Shown: positions 26,195 to 35,400, numbered from the stretch's first letter. The stretch is DNA of 64,000 nt from Algivirga pacifica (GCF_039543525.1 NZ_BAABJX010000022.1:1-64000); one strand, 5' to 3'. A program made the numbers and translations. Notes: a model not told the origin generated them from the letters alone.

Positions 26195-27124
26195 ATGAAG
26201 ATTCTGTTTCTGATTTTTAGCTTATTCCTCTTCTGTAGCTGCTCACCTAAAGAGAAAAAAGAAAGCCTCAGCGATAAAGTAGCCAAAGACTTATCAAGTC
26301 CTAAGCATTCTACAAAAAAGGTAGAGCCTATTACCCTTTCTCCTTCTCATAGCAAAAACGACAAAGGTACAACAACTCTAAATTACAGTATTCCCTCCTC
26401 TTTAAATTTTCTTCCTACCTCTACTACGGGTGTTATTATCAAACATAAAGCCTATACCTTATCCTATGTTGAAACACATGAACAAGCGGAATGGGTAGCC
26501 TATGAGCTAACCCGGGAAATGATGGATCAAAGACGCCGAAATAATATCAAGCGAAAAAATAACTTTAGAGATGACCCTTCCATTCCTACAGGATCTGCTT
26601 ACCTAGACGACTATAAATACTCTGGGTATGACCGTGGCCACCTTGCCCCTGCCGCCACTGTAGGGTATACGATAGAAACTATGTCGGAGAGCTTTTACCT
26701 ATCCAACATGAGTCCACAAGACCCTGATTTCAATCAGAAAAAATGGCGACTTCTTGAAGAGCAAGTAAGAGAATGGGGATTCAGGGAAAAAGCCCTTTAT
26801 ATCGTCACAGGGCCTGTATTGGAAGATGGATTAAAACAAATAGGAAAGCGTTCTCGCTCGGATCAAAATAATAAGCGCGTATCTGTACCTAATTACTACT
26901 ACAAGATCATCATAGATCGTACGGATGAGCCTAAAGCCATTGCATTCCTAATGCCTAATAAGGAAATCAAGGACAGTATGGAAAACTATATTGTCAGTAT
27001 TGATCACATTGAAGAGATTACTGGAATCGACTTTTTCCCTGCCTTGGAGGATTCCTTGGAAAATCGTTTAGAGAAGAAAGGAGATATTCGGGAGTGGAAA
27101 ATTAATCCAAAAAAATTTCAGTAA
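26195..27124 (+). CDS. DNA/RNA non-specific endonuclease, lipoprotein
   Basis: Secreted nuclease of the NucA/EndA (beta-beta-alpha-metal) family that degrades nucleic acids without sequence preference. The catalytic DRGH motif is in YDRGHLAPAA, and the metal-binding Asn lies in NMSPQDPDFNQ. A lipoprotein signal ends at LFCSC (about Cys15) when read from ATG 26195; an in-frame TTG at 26168 only adds nine residues before it. The product has 309 residues. It is monocistronic and converges on dsbD across a shared terminator. It could scavenge nucleotides or cut extracellular DNA. Confidence 0.88.
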   Translation: MKILFLIFSLFLFCSCSPKEKKESLSDKVAKDLSSPKHSTKKVEPITLSPSHSKNDKGTTTLNYSIPSSLNFLPTSTTGVIIKHKAYTLSYVETHEQAEWVAYELTREMMDQRRRNNIKRKNNFRDDPSIPTGSAYLDDYKYSGYDRGHLAPAATVGYTIETMSESFYLSNMSPQDPDFNQKKWRLLEEQVREWGFREKALYIVTGPVLEDGLKQIGKRSRSDQNNKRVSVPNYYYKIIIDRTDEPKAIAFLMPNKEIKDSMENYIVSIDHIEEITGIDFFPALEDSLENRLEKKGDIREWKINPKKFQ

Positions 27125-27128
27125 AAGT

Positions 27129-27153
27129 AAGGGCGACCACGAGGGTCGCCCTT
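27129..27153. terminator. GC-rich bidirectional terminator
   Basis: AAGGGCGACC (27129-27138), loop ACGAG and GGTCGCCCTT (27144-27153) form a perfect 10-base stem between converging genes. Almost the same hairpin occurs at 50754-50774, so it may also belong to a family of small dispersed hairpins. Confidence 0.8.
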
Positions 27154-27157
27154 ATTT

Positions 27158-29293
27158 TTATTTCTTAGAAGCTGTCAACTCATTTTGCTTCTTATAGTTC
27201 TCAATTCCTTTATCCAGGTACTGTACAAACTTAGTCGCATTTGGCTCATAACCTACTGGTTTTTTCACCAACAAATCGCCATCAGCATCTACCAGACAGT
27301 AGTAAGGTTGTGCAAGGTTTCCAAACTTACGACGCTCGAAGTCGAAGTTCTGGTCACCAATTGTTTTCTTTACCTGACCATCTAGTTCAGAAGTATACCA
27401 CTCTGACTCTGGCAACTCAGTAGGGTCATCTACATAGAGTGCCACAATGATATAATCTTTTCTCAGACGTTGCATTACCCTTGGATCAGACCATACGTTG
27501 TCCTCCATCTTACGGCAATTAGCACATCCCTTTCCAGTAAAATCTATAAAGATTGGTTTGCCTTCTCTACGAGATGCTTCTGCAGCTTGTTCCCAATCAA
27601 AATACCCGTCCAAACCATGTGGCAAATCAAACAAATCATCATGCTTCACCATTTGAATCGATGACTGCTTTTCTCCCGATACAGGTCCGTGATAACGTAA
27701 CTCTGTTCTTACCACTTCACCTAAATCAAAGCTATGGTGTGTTTGTGGAGGTAAAATACCTGAAAGTAAGTTTAGAGGTGCTCCAAACATTCCTGGAATC
27801 AAGTAAACCACAAAAGAGAATGTCGCTATAGACAACAACAAACGAGGCACTGATACCTTATCCAAAGGCGCATCATGTGGCAAACGTAGTTTTCCTAGTA
27901 AGTAGAATCCCATCAACGTGAAGATGACGATCCAGATCGCTACCATCACATCTTTATCCAGAATATTCCAGTGGTATACCAGATCAATCATGGATAAGAA
28001 TTTCAGGGACAATGCTAACTCAACGAAACCGAAAACTACTTTTACGGAGTTCATCCATCCCCCAGACTTTGGTAGTCCATTCAGCAACTTAGGGAAAAGG
28101 GCAAACATGGTAAATGGCAAAGCGAAAGCCAATCCAAACGCTGTCATTCCCAAAGCTGGCTTCAAGAAATCACCACCAATCGACTGAATCAAGATCGTAC
28201 TGGCAATAGGTCCCGTACAAGAGAAAGATACCAATACCAACGTCAATGCCATAAAGAATACAGCAGCCAAACCTCCTTTATCAGATTGCGCATCCATTTT
28301 ATTTACCAATGAACTTGGTAATGTAATCTCAAATGCCCCAAAGAAAGAGATTGCAAATACGATAAACGTCAAGAAGAATAATGTATTGGTCAGCCAGTGT
28401 GTACTGATCTGGTTTGCAATGGCAGGGTTACCAAATAAAGGTGCCAACACCACTCCGATAAATCCATAGATCAATACAATGGATGTTCCATACAAGATCG
28501 CTTTTCCTTTACCTCCTTTCTGATTCGTAAAGAAAGACACCGTTAATGGAATCATAGGGAATACACAAGGAGTCAACAAGGCTCCTAGTCCTGACATAAA
28601 CGCCAACACCATAAAGCCCCAAACAGACATTTCACCTTCTTCTGACTCCATCGATAACATACTCTCTTCTTCTTGTGCGTTATCTACCGTTGTCACTTGT
28701 TTTTTGACATTATCAGAAGCTGTTCCTTCCTGTGCTACCTCCTCAGCTTTCTTTTCAATAATTTGTCCTGTTCTTGGTTGCACTGCGGCTCCTGTCACTT
28801 CTTTCAAAGAAAACGTGAAAGCATTAGAAACCGGAATACAAGAACCCAATTTGTCGGAACATACCTGTCCTTTTAAGTTGGCTTTAATCGCAAAGTCTTT
28901 GCTTAGCACTTTTACCTTTTGCTGGAAGTTTCCTTCTTTCTTGAAATAAGAAATCTCTCCTTCCCAGGTTTCATCATATTTACGCTTTGGATCAACAGGA
29001 GTTAGTTCTCCTACCAATTCAAAAGTACCATTCTCTTCAAATTTCACAGAAGTCAGTACCGGCCCCAAGTCCGCATCAAAATCATTGGAATACAGATACC
29101 ACTCTGGTTGTATCTTCGCCGTGAAGGTTAATGTAATCACCTCCCCTACCTCTGCAGACTGTGTTGACATTGAGGACTCCCATTTGACAGGAACCTGTGT
29201 GGAGGGACCACCAATCCCTTGCAGCAACTGTGCTTGGACACTCAATGGGATTAACCACAGAAGCCCAATAATCAGTGAAAAAAGTTTCTTCAT
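27158..29293 (-). CDS. dsbD: Thiol:disulfide interchange protein DsbD
   Basis: Carries electrons across the inner membrane to periplasmic thioredoxin-like proteins. It has a signal peptide (about residues 1-22) and an N-terminal periplasmic beta domain (about 30-170, with CSDKLGSCIP). A low-complexity linker follows. The central membrane domain of about eight helices has the redox cysteines in TPCVFPMIPLT and SFSCTGPIAST. The C-terminal thioredoxin domain carries the CANC active site in FTGKGCANCRK. The length is 711 residues. It lies 29 bases after a DUF4286 gene on the same strand, so both are probably cotranscribed. Confidence 0.93.
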   Translation of the reverse strand: MKKLFSLIIGLLWLIPLSVQAQLLQGIGGPSTQVPVKWESSMSTQSAEVGEVITLTFTAKIQPEWYLYSNDFDADLGPVLTSVKFEENGTFELVGELTPVDPKRKYDETWEGEISYFKKEGNFQQKVKVLSKDFAIKANLKGQVCSDKLGSCIPVSNAFTFSLKEVTGAAVQPRTGQIIEKKAEEVAQEGTASDNVKKQVTTVDNAQEEESMLSMESEEGEMSVWGFMVLAFMSGLGALLTPCVFPMIPLTVSFFTNQKGGKGKAILYGTSIVLIYGFIGVVLAPLFGNPAIANQISTHWLTNTLFFLTFIVFAISFFGAFEITLPSSLVNKMDAQSDKGGLAAVFFMALTLVLVSFSCTGPIASTILIQSIGGDFLKPALGMTAFGLAFALPFTMFALFPKLLNGLPKSGGWMNSVKVVFGFVELALSLKFLSMIDLVYHWNILDKDVMVAIWIVIFTLMGFYLLGKLRLPHDAPLDKVSVPRLLLSIATFSFVVYLIPGMFGAPLNLLSGILPPQTHHSFDLGEVVRTELRYHGPVSGEKQSSIQMVKHDDLFDLPHGLDGYFDWEQAAEASRREGKPIFIDFTGKGCANCRKMEDNVWSDPRVMQRLRKDYIIVALYVDDPTELPESEWYTSELDGQVKKTIGDQNFDFERRKFGNLAQPYYCLVDADGDLLVKKPVGYEPNATKFVQYLDKGIENYKKQNELTASKK

Positions 29294-29322
29294 CTTGTCT
29301 GTTCTTATTATAGTTGGTTCGC

Positions 29323-29628
29323 TTATATTTCTTTTAGAGTCGTTGCAAAGGCGGCATACTTCCCTCGATATTTGACATTCATCAATTGAAAAAATTCTTT
29401 TTCAGCACCTCCCTGAAACGCCAAAAGTGCTTCTACTCCTTTCAAATTAATCTGCATCGCAAATGTCTGTCCATTGCTCTCTGCTATTTCGTCTTGTAAA
29501 TGCAGTAAACGATGAGACTCATATCCTCCCATTTTAGCCAATGCAGGTAAAAATTGTCCCTTCATCCATGCGACCCATTCGTGGGCTATTGCTTCATCAA
29601 CATTTACCGTTACATTATATACGATCAT
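29323..29628 (-). CDS. DUF4286 family protein
   Basis: A 101-residue protein that matches my memory of DUF4286, a small alpha/beta (ABM-like dimeric) family found mainly in Bacteroidota. The opening MIVYNVTVNVDEAIAHEWVA and the tail VKYRGKYAAFATTL are typical. No catalytic motif is visible and the role is unknown. It has no signal peptide. It starts the transcript that continues into dsbD; a -7-like element lies 46 bases upstream at 29674. Confidence 0.78.
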   Translation of the reverse strand: MIVYNVTVNVDEAIAHEWVAWMKGQFLPALAKMGGYESHRLLHLQDEIAESNGQTFAMQINLKGVEALLAFQGGAEKEFFQLMNVKYRGKYAAFATTLKEI

Positions 29629-29673
29629 AATCCTCTACCCTTGTTATAACTCTGAATACTAGTTGTTTCATTA

Positions 29674-29681
29674 CAAATATA
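29674..29681 (-). promoter_or_regulatory. -7 element for DUF4286-dsbD
   Basis: Minus-strand TATATTTG matches TAnnTTTG and lies 46 bases before the start at 29628. The -33 element is poor (AAAC-like at about 23 bases). Confidence 0.45.
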
Positions 29682-29850
29682 CGGACTTTCCTACTGTGAT
29701 ATATGAAAATTCCTAGATATGTAACTTCTATTACACTACAACCAAATAGGCAAAAAGTTCAAAGTTTCTCTACCTTAATAACAATAGTTTTAGATTTTTT
29801 AGGAAAATTGCCAGTGTAGGTGGAGTGTTTATCGTTGGTGGTGACTGGTG

Positions 29851-29912
29851 GTTAGTGATTGGTGAAGTATTTTCTAATCACTAGTGACTAGTCACTAAAT
29901 ACTAATCACTAA
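29851..29912. repeat. Repetitive hairpin region downstream of murQ
   Basis: GTTAGTGATT (29851-29860) pairs with AATCACTAAC (29903-29912). Between them is a perfect 16-base palindrome TAGTGACTAGTCACTA (29882-29897), and variants of ATCACTA recur several times. The 29629-29982 gap otherwise contains the upstream promoter element and the murQ terminator. It resembles the repeat-built hairpins at other gene ends in this window. Confidence 0.6.
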
Positions 29913-29916
29913 CAAA

Positions 29917-29951
29917 CAAAAAATCCCCTCCAGAAAAACTCCGGAAGGGAT
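29917..29951 (-). terminator. Intrinsic terminator of murQ
   Basis: On the minus strand ATCCCTTCC and GGAGGGGAT pair (one mismatch) around a loop rich in T, followed by a run of six T's (29917-29923 as A's on the plus strand). It lies 31 bases after the murQ stop. Confidence 0.75.
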
Positions 29952-29982
29952 CGTACCTCTCGTTTTCAAAAATATAAAAAGA

Positions 29983-30798
29983 TTATTGCTTAAAGTTATC
30001 AACAGCTTTTCTCACTGATCCGTACTTCAATAGCAATGCATTCGCTTCCTCATAAGAGATCTCTCCTTCTCCTATTTCTTGCATAATCATTCGTGTACCA
30101 CGGTCTACCAACTTCTCATTGCTCAACTGCATATCAACCATCTTGTTTCCTTTCACCTTACCCATTTGGATCATGGTAGACGTTGAGATCATATTCAGAA
30201 TTAGCTTTTGAGCTGTACCAGACTTCATACGAGTGCTACCTGTTACGAACTCAGGACCTACTACTGCCTCGATAGCAATCTCTGCCTCTTTTGAGATTGC
30301 AGATCCTGCGTTACAAGTAACAGCTGCCGTCAATAACCCTTTCTCTCTTGCTGTTCTCAAACCACCAATAACATAAGGTGTACGACCAGAAGCCGCAATC
30401 CCCACCAAAGTATCTAGCTCATTGATATTGTGTGCTTCCAGATCCTTCCACGCTTGTGTTTCATTATCTTCTGCTGCTTCTACTGCATTACGAATGGCTT
30501 TATCACCTCCGGCAATCAATCCAACGACTAACCCTGGATCAGCACCATAGGTTGGAGGAATCTCAGAAGCATCCAAAATTCCCAGACGTCCACTGGTTCC
30601 AGCACCAATGTAAAAGATTCGTCCACCTTTCTTCATACGCTCTACAATACCACTTACTAATTGCTCTATTTGTGGGATTGTTTTTCCTACGGCCTCATGT
30701 ACTTTTGCATCTTCACGGTTAATGTTTTGCAAAAGCTCGCCCAATGGCATTTGATCTAAGTTATCGTAATTTGATGCTGACTCTGTTGTCGATATCAT
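29983..30798 (-). CDS. murQ: N-acetylmuramic acid 6-phosphate etherase
   Basis: Cleaves the lactyl ether of MurNAc 6-phosphate, yielding GlcNAc 6-phosphate and lactate, in peptidoglycan salvage. The SIS-domain sugar-phosphate site YIGAGTSGRLG, the signature ASEIPPTYG and the C-terminal TGSTRMKSGTAQKL are family hallmarks. At 271 residues it is a little shorter than E. coli MurQ but complete. It is followed on the same strand upstream by a sodium symporter and NamZ, forming a muramic acid salvage group. A MurNAc kinase would be needed to supply the substrate and is not in the window. Confidence 0.94.
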   Translation of the reverse strand: MISTTESASNYDNLDQMPLGELLQNINREDAKVHEAVGKTIPQIEQLVSGIVERMKKGGRIFYIGAGTSGRLGILDASEIPPTYGADPGLVVGLIAGGDKAIRNAVEAAEDNETQAWKDLEAHNINELDTLVGIAASGRTPYVIGGLRTAREKGLLTAAVTCNAGSAISKEAEIAIEAVVGPEFVTGSTRMKSGTAQKLILNMISTSTMIQMGKVKGNKMVDMQLSNEKLVDRGTRMIMQEIGEGEISYEEANALLLKYGSVRKAVDNFKQ

Positions 30799-30821
30799 AT
30801 GCTAAATTCTATTATTATTTT

Positions 30822-30926
30822 GGACATGCAATGAGCATGCTCCTACGTTGAATAATCTCTTTCATAAAATTGGTTATCCATATATATGAACCCCAATTTG
30901 TATTCGGACGCGCCAGTGGCGTGTCC
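30822..30926. repeat. Two small GC-rich hairpins with CCTACG tails
   Basis: The first (30822-30844) is CATGC/GCATG around AATGA followed by CTCCTACG. The second (30906-30926) is GGACGCGCC/GGCGTGTCC around AGT, followed by CTACG. Both lie in the 206-base gap between the symporter and murQ and share the style of the hairpins at 27129 and 50754. They do not look like a terminator for the minus-strand symporter gene, as the T tracts are missing. Confidence 0.6.
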
Positions 30927-31004
30927 CTACGGTATGGTGCATAATCAATATACTACCCGTTACTCTATACCTATGATTCCCCAAATACATTCCTGTACCC
31001 TAAA

Positions 31005-32498
31005 TTACGCCAATAAATCACCGGAAGAGTCACTCAATAAAGGCTCTTGCATTGGTATAAAGCGTCTTCCTGAAATAGTCCATAGTCCTATAAAGGTAAA
31101 CAAGCCATTAACAATCAAAATTTCGAACCCAAACTTATACCCCCACAATAATTCCTCAGAGTTCGCATTCAGGATATAAGAAAATACAGGTGAAAGAATA
31201 CACACTAAAGGTACCAAACGGTCTGCTGGCTTTCTCTTCGTCAACATACCAAAAGCAAATAACCCCAATAAAGGTCCATAAGTATATCCTGCGGCCTTGA
31301 ATACCGAAGTAACTACCGTCTCATCATTAAACATCTTGAAAAGGATAATTACCATAACCATCAATGTAGAAAATCCAATGTGTACCACTCTTCTGATTTT
31401 CTTCTGTTTCTCCTCTGGCTGATGGCTAATGTCCATCATATCTACACAAAATGAAGTCGTCAGGGCAGTTAAAGCGGAATCAGCACTAGAGTAGGCTGCT
31501 GCGGTTATCCCTAATAAAAACACTGTCCCTGCCAACGTTCCAAAGTGCTCTAAGGCCAACGTAGCATACAAAGCATCTGTACGCCCCGGAATCTCCACCC
31601 CTTTGGCTTCTGCAAACATATATAGCATTACCCCCAATACTAGAAAGAGTACAGTAGAGATTACAAAAGTGATACTAAAACTTAGAAGGTTCTTCTGTGC
31701 ATCCCAACGGCTCTTACAAGTCAGGTTCTTTTGCATCATATTCTGGTCCAACCCATTCATCACAATGGCAATAAAAATACCTGCGATAAACTGTTTGAAG
31801 AAGTTATTTCCTGCTTTCCCATCCCACACAAAGATGTCTGCATAAGGATGACTTTTCACTTCTGTTACTACTCCCCCTAAAGAAAGATCCAGCTCCGTAG
31901 CGATCAACCAAATGCTAATACCTACCGAAGATAGCATAAATAAGGTTTGCAAAGTATCCGTCCAAACAATGGTCTTAATCCCTGCCTTAAATGTATAAAG
32001 CCAGATCAGTAGAATTGTGATGAAAACCGTTACCCCAAAAGGTATATTATAAGCGTCAAAAAAGAAGAGTTGTAAGACCAATGCCACTAAGAAAAGCCTG
32101 AAGGAAGCACCTATCGTTTGAGAAAGCATAAAGAATAAAGCCCCCGTTTTATAAGAAGCATTTCCATACCGATCTCTAAGGTATTCATAAATAGAAGTCA
32201 ACTTCATCCGATAATACAGGGGGATCAGCACAAAGGCAATGACCCAATACCCTACAAAGTTTCCTAATACAAATTGCAGATAAGACCATCCACTCCCTCC
32301 TACTGCCCCCGGCACAGAAATAAAGGTAACTCCCGACAAGGAAGCCCCTACCATTCCAAAGGCAACCAAATACCAAGGTGATTTTCGGTTTCCGGTAAAA
32401 AATGTATCCTTATCCGCTCCTCGGGAAGTCAGATAAGAGATCAACATCAATACTAAAAAATAAGCGACCAGGATCGCTAAGACGTAAGTTGGTTTCAT
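31005..32498 (-). CDS. Sodium:solute symporter (SSS family)
   Basis: A 497-residue permease with about 13 transmembrane helices, driven by sodium. The N-terminal GNRKSPWYLVAFGMVGASLSG, the GVTFISVPGAVG helix and the later AAYSSADSALTALTTSF are characteristic of the SSS family. It starts only three bases after the namZ stop codon, so translation is coupled. It is followed by murQ. In Tannerella forsythia an SSS-type protein (MurT) moves MurNAc across the inner membrane, and the position here suggests the same role. The specific substrate is inferred, not shown. Confidence 0.88.
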   Translation of the reverse strand: MKPTYVLAILVAYFLVLMLISYLTSRGADKDTFFTGNRKSPWYLVAFGMVGASLSGVTFISVPGAVGGSGWSYLQFVLGNFVGYWVIAFVLIPLYYRMKLTSIYEYLRDRYGNASYKTGALFFMLSQTIGASFRLFLVALVLQLFFFDAYNIPFGVTVFITILLIWLYTFKAGIKTIVWTDTLQTLFMLSSVGISIWLIATELDLSLGGVVTEVKSHPYADIFVWDGKAGNNFFKQFIAGIFIAIVMNGLDQNMMQKNLTCKSRWDAQKNLLSFSITFVISTVLFLVLGVMLYMFAEAKGVEIPGRTDALYATLALEHFGTLAGTVFLLGITAAAYSSADSALTALTTSFCVDMMDISHQPEEKQKKIRRVVHIGFSTLMVMVIILFKMFNDETVVTSVFKAAGYTYGPLLGLFAFGMLTKRKPADRLVPLVCILSPVFSYILNANSEELLWGYKFGFEILIVNGLFTFIGLWTISGRRFIPMQEPLLSDSSGDLLA

Positions 32499-32501
32499 CG
32501 T

Positions 32502-33725
32502 TTATTCAAAGTCTGGATACAACAAATATTTTTTACGCATCGCTTTATATACTTGTAAAGAAGGTGCCCAACTATCTCTGATTTCCTCTTCACTCTTTCC
32601 TTCTTCTACTTGCTTTCTGAGTTGATCAGTACCTGATAGTTTATCCATAAACGACGCTCTCGTAAATAACTTCTCTCCCTTGTTTTCAAACTTGCGATGC
32701 CATTCCAGTAAATAGTTTAAAGAAAACCCTTTTGTCTCTACCTGACGAAGATCTACCCCATAGCACTCCTCTCCTTTTAGTTTAGGATTTTTTGCGGCTC
32801 CTGGAATTGATCGAGGTTTAAAAGTGAAACTTCCCATTCCTTTCTCCTTATAGCCTATTACCTGAAAAGGAAAGTCTGTTCCCCTTCCAATACTTACCGG
32901 TGTTGCCTCAAAGAAACAAATAGAAGGGTATAAACGAATCGACTGGTCATTAGGTAGGTTAGGTGATGGTTTAATAGGTAAGCTGTAAGCCATCTTATGG
33001 GTATAGTTTTTCACAGGAATGACCGTTAACTCACAAGTCTTCTCTCCTTCCAACCATTTTTCTCCATTGATCATCTTTGCTAACTCTCCTACAGTCAGTC
33101 CATGAACAATAGGAATAGGATGCATCCCTACAAAAGACTGAAAATTCATATCCAATATTGGTCCATCCACATAATCACCATTGGGGTTAGGACGATCCAA
33201 TACCAGCATTTCCTTATTGTTCTCTGCACAAGCTTCCATCATATAATGCATAGAACTGATATATGTATAGAAACGTACCCCTACATCCTGTATATCAAAT
33301 AGCACTACATCAAGCTCTTTCATAAGGTCTGCTGATGGTTTCTTATTTTTTCCATATATAGAAATTATCTCCACTCCCGTCTTTGGATCTTTAGAGTCTT
33401 TGATATGTGCTCCAGCATCGGCATCTCCTCTAAAACCATGCTCAGGAGCAAAGATATATTGGATATCTACTCCTAGCGCATATAAAGTATCCACCAAGTG
33501 TGTATTTGCTATCGTAGAAGTCTGATTCACCAGCATTCCTACCTTCTTTCCTTTTAGGAGTGGTAGATAGGCTTCCAGCTGTTCTGCACCCACTTTTATG
33601 GGGCCTTGCTGAACTGTCGAAGGTTCTTTTTTATTATCTTTCTCCGTACTATTGCCATTGATACAGGAAGCTAAAAATAAGCTTACTACCGTTGTGATAA
33701 AAAAAGTAAGTCGTTTATTGTTCAT
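32502..33725 (-). CDS. namZ: Exo-beta-N-acetylmuramidase NamZ (DUF1343), lipoprotein
   Basis: DUF1343 protein; the B. subtilis YbbC member is the exo-muramidase NamZ, which releases MurNAc from the non-reducing end of glycan fragments. Family signatures are KKVGMLVNQTS, FAPEHGFRG, IQDVGVRFYTYIS, VLDRPNPNG and SPNLPNDQSIRLYPS. A lipoprotein signal ends at LFLASC (Cys21), placing it at the cell surface or periplasm. It has 407 residues and is complete. It heads the operon with the symporter and murQ, matching a MurNAc salvage pathway. The catalytic Glu-type residues were not individually assigned. Confidence 0.9.
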   Translation of the reverse strand: MNNKRLTFFITTVVSLFLASCINGNSTEKDNKKEPSTVQQGPIKVGAEQLEAYLPLLKGKKVGMLVNQTSTIANTHLVDTLYALGVDIQYIFAPEHGFRGDADAGAHIKDSKDPKTGVEIISIYGKNKKPSADLMKELDVVLFDIQDVGVRFYTYISSMHYMMEACAENNKEMLVLDRPNPNGDYVDGPILDMNFQSFVGMHPIPIVHGLTVGELAKMINGEKWLEGEKTCELTVIPVKNYTHKMAYSLPIKPSPNLPNDQSIRLYPSICFFEATPVSIGRGTDFPFQVIGYKEKGMGSFTFKPRSIPGAAKNPKLKGEECYGVDLRQVETKGFSLNYLLEWHRKFENKGEKLFTRASFMDKLSGTDQLRKQVEEGKSEEEIRDSWAPSLQVYKAMRKKYLLYPDFE

Positions 33726-33838
33726 GATTTTAGGAAGGGTATGCTGTTAAAAATATTGTATGGACTTTTACGTTCTCTTCTAAAAGAAAAATCTCAAAAG
33801 TGCTTTTAATATTACCTATTTCAAGTAGTGATTATAAA

Positions 33839-33846
33839 TATATTTG
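33839..33846 (+). promoter_or_regulatory. Candidate -7 element for the TPR gene
   Basis: TATATTTG is a perfect match to TAnnTTTG, 132 bases before the start at 33978, in the divergent gap to namZ. No good -33 is present. Confidence 0.3.
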
Positions 33847-33977
33847 AAATAAATATGGTCTTAAGGGTACACCCTTAAAATTTTACAACCCATTGATTCG
33901 TTATTAAAATTACGCAACTTGCAAACACAAAATGTGGTCACAGCCACCATCTCATTCGTCATTATTCCTGTTTTGAT

Positions 33978-35288
33978 ATGATTCAGAAGAAACTGGTCTT
34001 ATGTTTATTTTTTGCCGTGCTCTTAGGTCCTCTCAAAATGGCTTTTGCCCAAAATGCATTAGCCTATTATGTCATTGGGGAGAAATTCAGAGAGCATAAT
34101 GAGCCCCTAAAAGCTATAGACCAATATAACAAAGCCATTAAAATCGACCCGGCTAATCCACAGTTCCACTATCAAAAAGGAATGTGTTACCTTTCGCTTA
34201 GACAATTTGAAAATGCCTTAAACGCTTTTAAGGTGGCGGAAGAGTACAATCCTAACAGTCTGGAGACACACAAGCGACTATACAATATCTACATGCAAAA
34301 AGACTACTTTGATGATGCCATCTATCATTTAGATCGCATTTTTGAATTAAGTCCTCATGAAAAGATAAAAATTCAAGCAAAATATTCGATTGTCAGTATC
34401 CTCTTTAAGCTAGAACGTTTATTAGACACTGAAAAACACCTATTGGATCTCCTCAAACTGAATCCTATTGATACCCGTGCCTTGTTTTTCTGTGCTAAAC
34501 TCTATAATGAGCAAGGCAACTATACAAAAGCAAAAGAAGCAGCTTTAAGTGCATTGCAACACTTACAAGGGCAAAACTACAAAGTCACCGTTCCTTATTA
34601 CTTTGAATTATGTAAGTCTTATTACTACTTAAAAGAATATAATGCGCTAAACGAGGCGATACAACGAGCAAGCTACGGACGATACAGGGAGCTGGTTTTT
34701 CCCTATACCAGTATGTTTAAATTGCAAGTAGCCAATTGTTATTACAATACCTTTGATTTTAAAACGGCTGCTATCATACTACAAGAAGCCTTGCAACAAG
34801 GAGGAAATGAAGAGGCTATTTATCAGTTACAGTTAAAGATTTCGGGGAAAAAAGCCGATAAAAGTAAGCTTATCGAACATTGTCTCATTCGTATTCAGGA
34901 ACAACCCGATACGCTGAGAGTAGCTCAATACCTCGCAGAACTCTCTAACCTATATATGGATCAAGGCAATTATGCCAAGGTCATCCAAACCACAGAGCAA
35001 TGCCTTAAAATAACACCCGATAATTATAAGCTGGAATACCTAAAGGCCATTGCCTTTATTCAATCCAACCAAAGAAAGCAGGGGATTGAAATTCTGGAAA
35101 GAATTACGACTTATAGAGGTCTAAATGTTAGAACAAAAGCTGCCTTTAACTTTACCTTAGCCCAAGCTTATTTGCTCGAAAAACGTAAACGCGAAGCTGA
35201 CTTGCGTTTGCTTAAAGCTAAGATTGATACGCAGTTCAAGTATGCCGTTATGTATCTGCAAGAACAAATCACACAACAAGAACTCTAA
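33978..35288 (+). CDS. Exported tetratricopeptide repeat protein
   Basis: A 436-residue TPR protein with a signal peptide cleaved near MAFAQ (about residue 25), so it acts in the periplasm or at the outer membrane. At least eight TPR units are visible, such as EPLKAIDQYNKAIKIDPANP and YTKAKEAALSALQHL. Nothing marks a specific enzyme or binding partner. It is monocistronic on the plus strand, divergent from the namZ operon, and ends against a long inverted repeat at 35303. Its role is unknown; exported TPR proteins of this kind often scaffold envelope complexes. Confidence 0.75.
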   Translation: MIQKKLVLCLFFAVLLGPLKMAFAQNALAYYVIGEKFREHNEPLKAIDQYNKAIKIDPANPQFHYQKGMCYLSLRQFENALNAFKVAEEYNPNSLETHKRLYNIYMQKDYFDDAIYHLDRIFELSPHEKIKIQAKYSIVSILFKLERLLDTEKHLLDLLKLNPIDTRALFFCAKLYNEQGNYTKAKEAALSALQHLQGQNYKVTVPYYFELCKSYYYLKEYNALNEAIQRASYGRYRELVFPYTSMFKLQVANCYYNTFDFKTAAIILQEALQQGGNEEAIYQLQLKISGKKADKSKLIEHCLIRIQEQPDTLRVAQYLAELSNLYMDQGNYAKVIQTTEQCLKITPDNYKLEYLKAIAFIQSNQRKQGIEILERITTYRGLNVRTKAAFNFTLAQAYLLEKRKREADLRLLKAKIDTQFKYAVMYLQEQITQQEL

Positions 35289-35302
35289 AAACTTGTTCAT
35301 GG

Positions 35303-35400
35303 TGTTTAATTGAGCTTCGCTCGTTCATAATGTTTAGGTGAAATTTTTCTTCATTCAAAAGAACAACTAAACATTATGAACGAGCGAAGCTCAATTAACA
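35303..35400. repeat. Long inverted repeat with GAGCTTCGCTCGTT core
   Basis: The 35-base left arm (35303-35337) pairs with the right arm (35367-35400) with a single one-base gap, around a 29-base loop. The arms contain GAGCTTCGCTCGTT, also found in the arms at 61424-61565. It begins 14 bases after the TPR stop and ends 33 bases before the stop codon of the converging SpmAB gene. It probably ends both transcripts or acts as a dispersed hairpin element. Confidence 0.8.

Noticed and set aside
30886..31179. A 97-codon plus-strand reading
   Set aside because: Begins in a small hairpin repeat and then runs antisense to the symporter.
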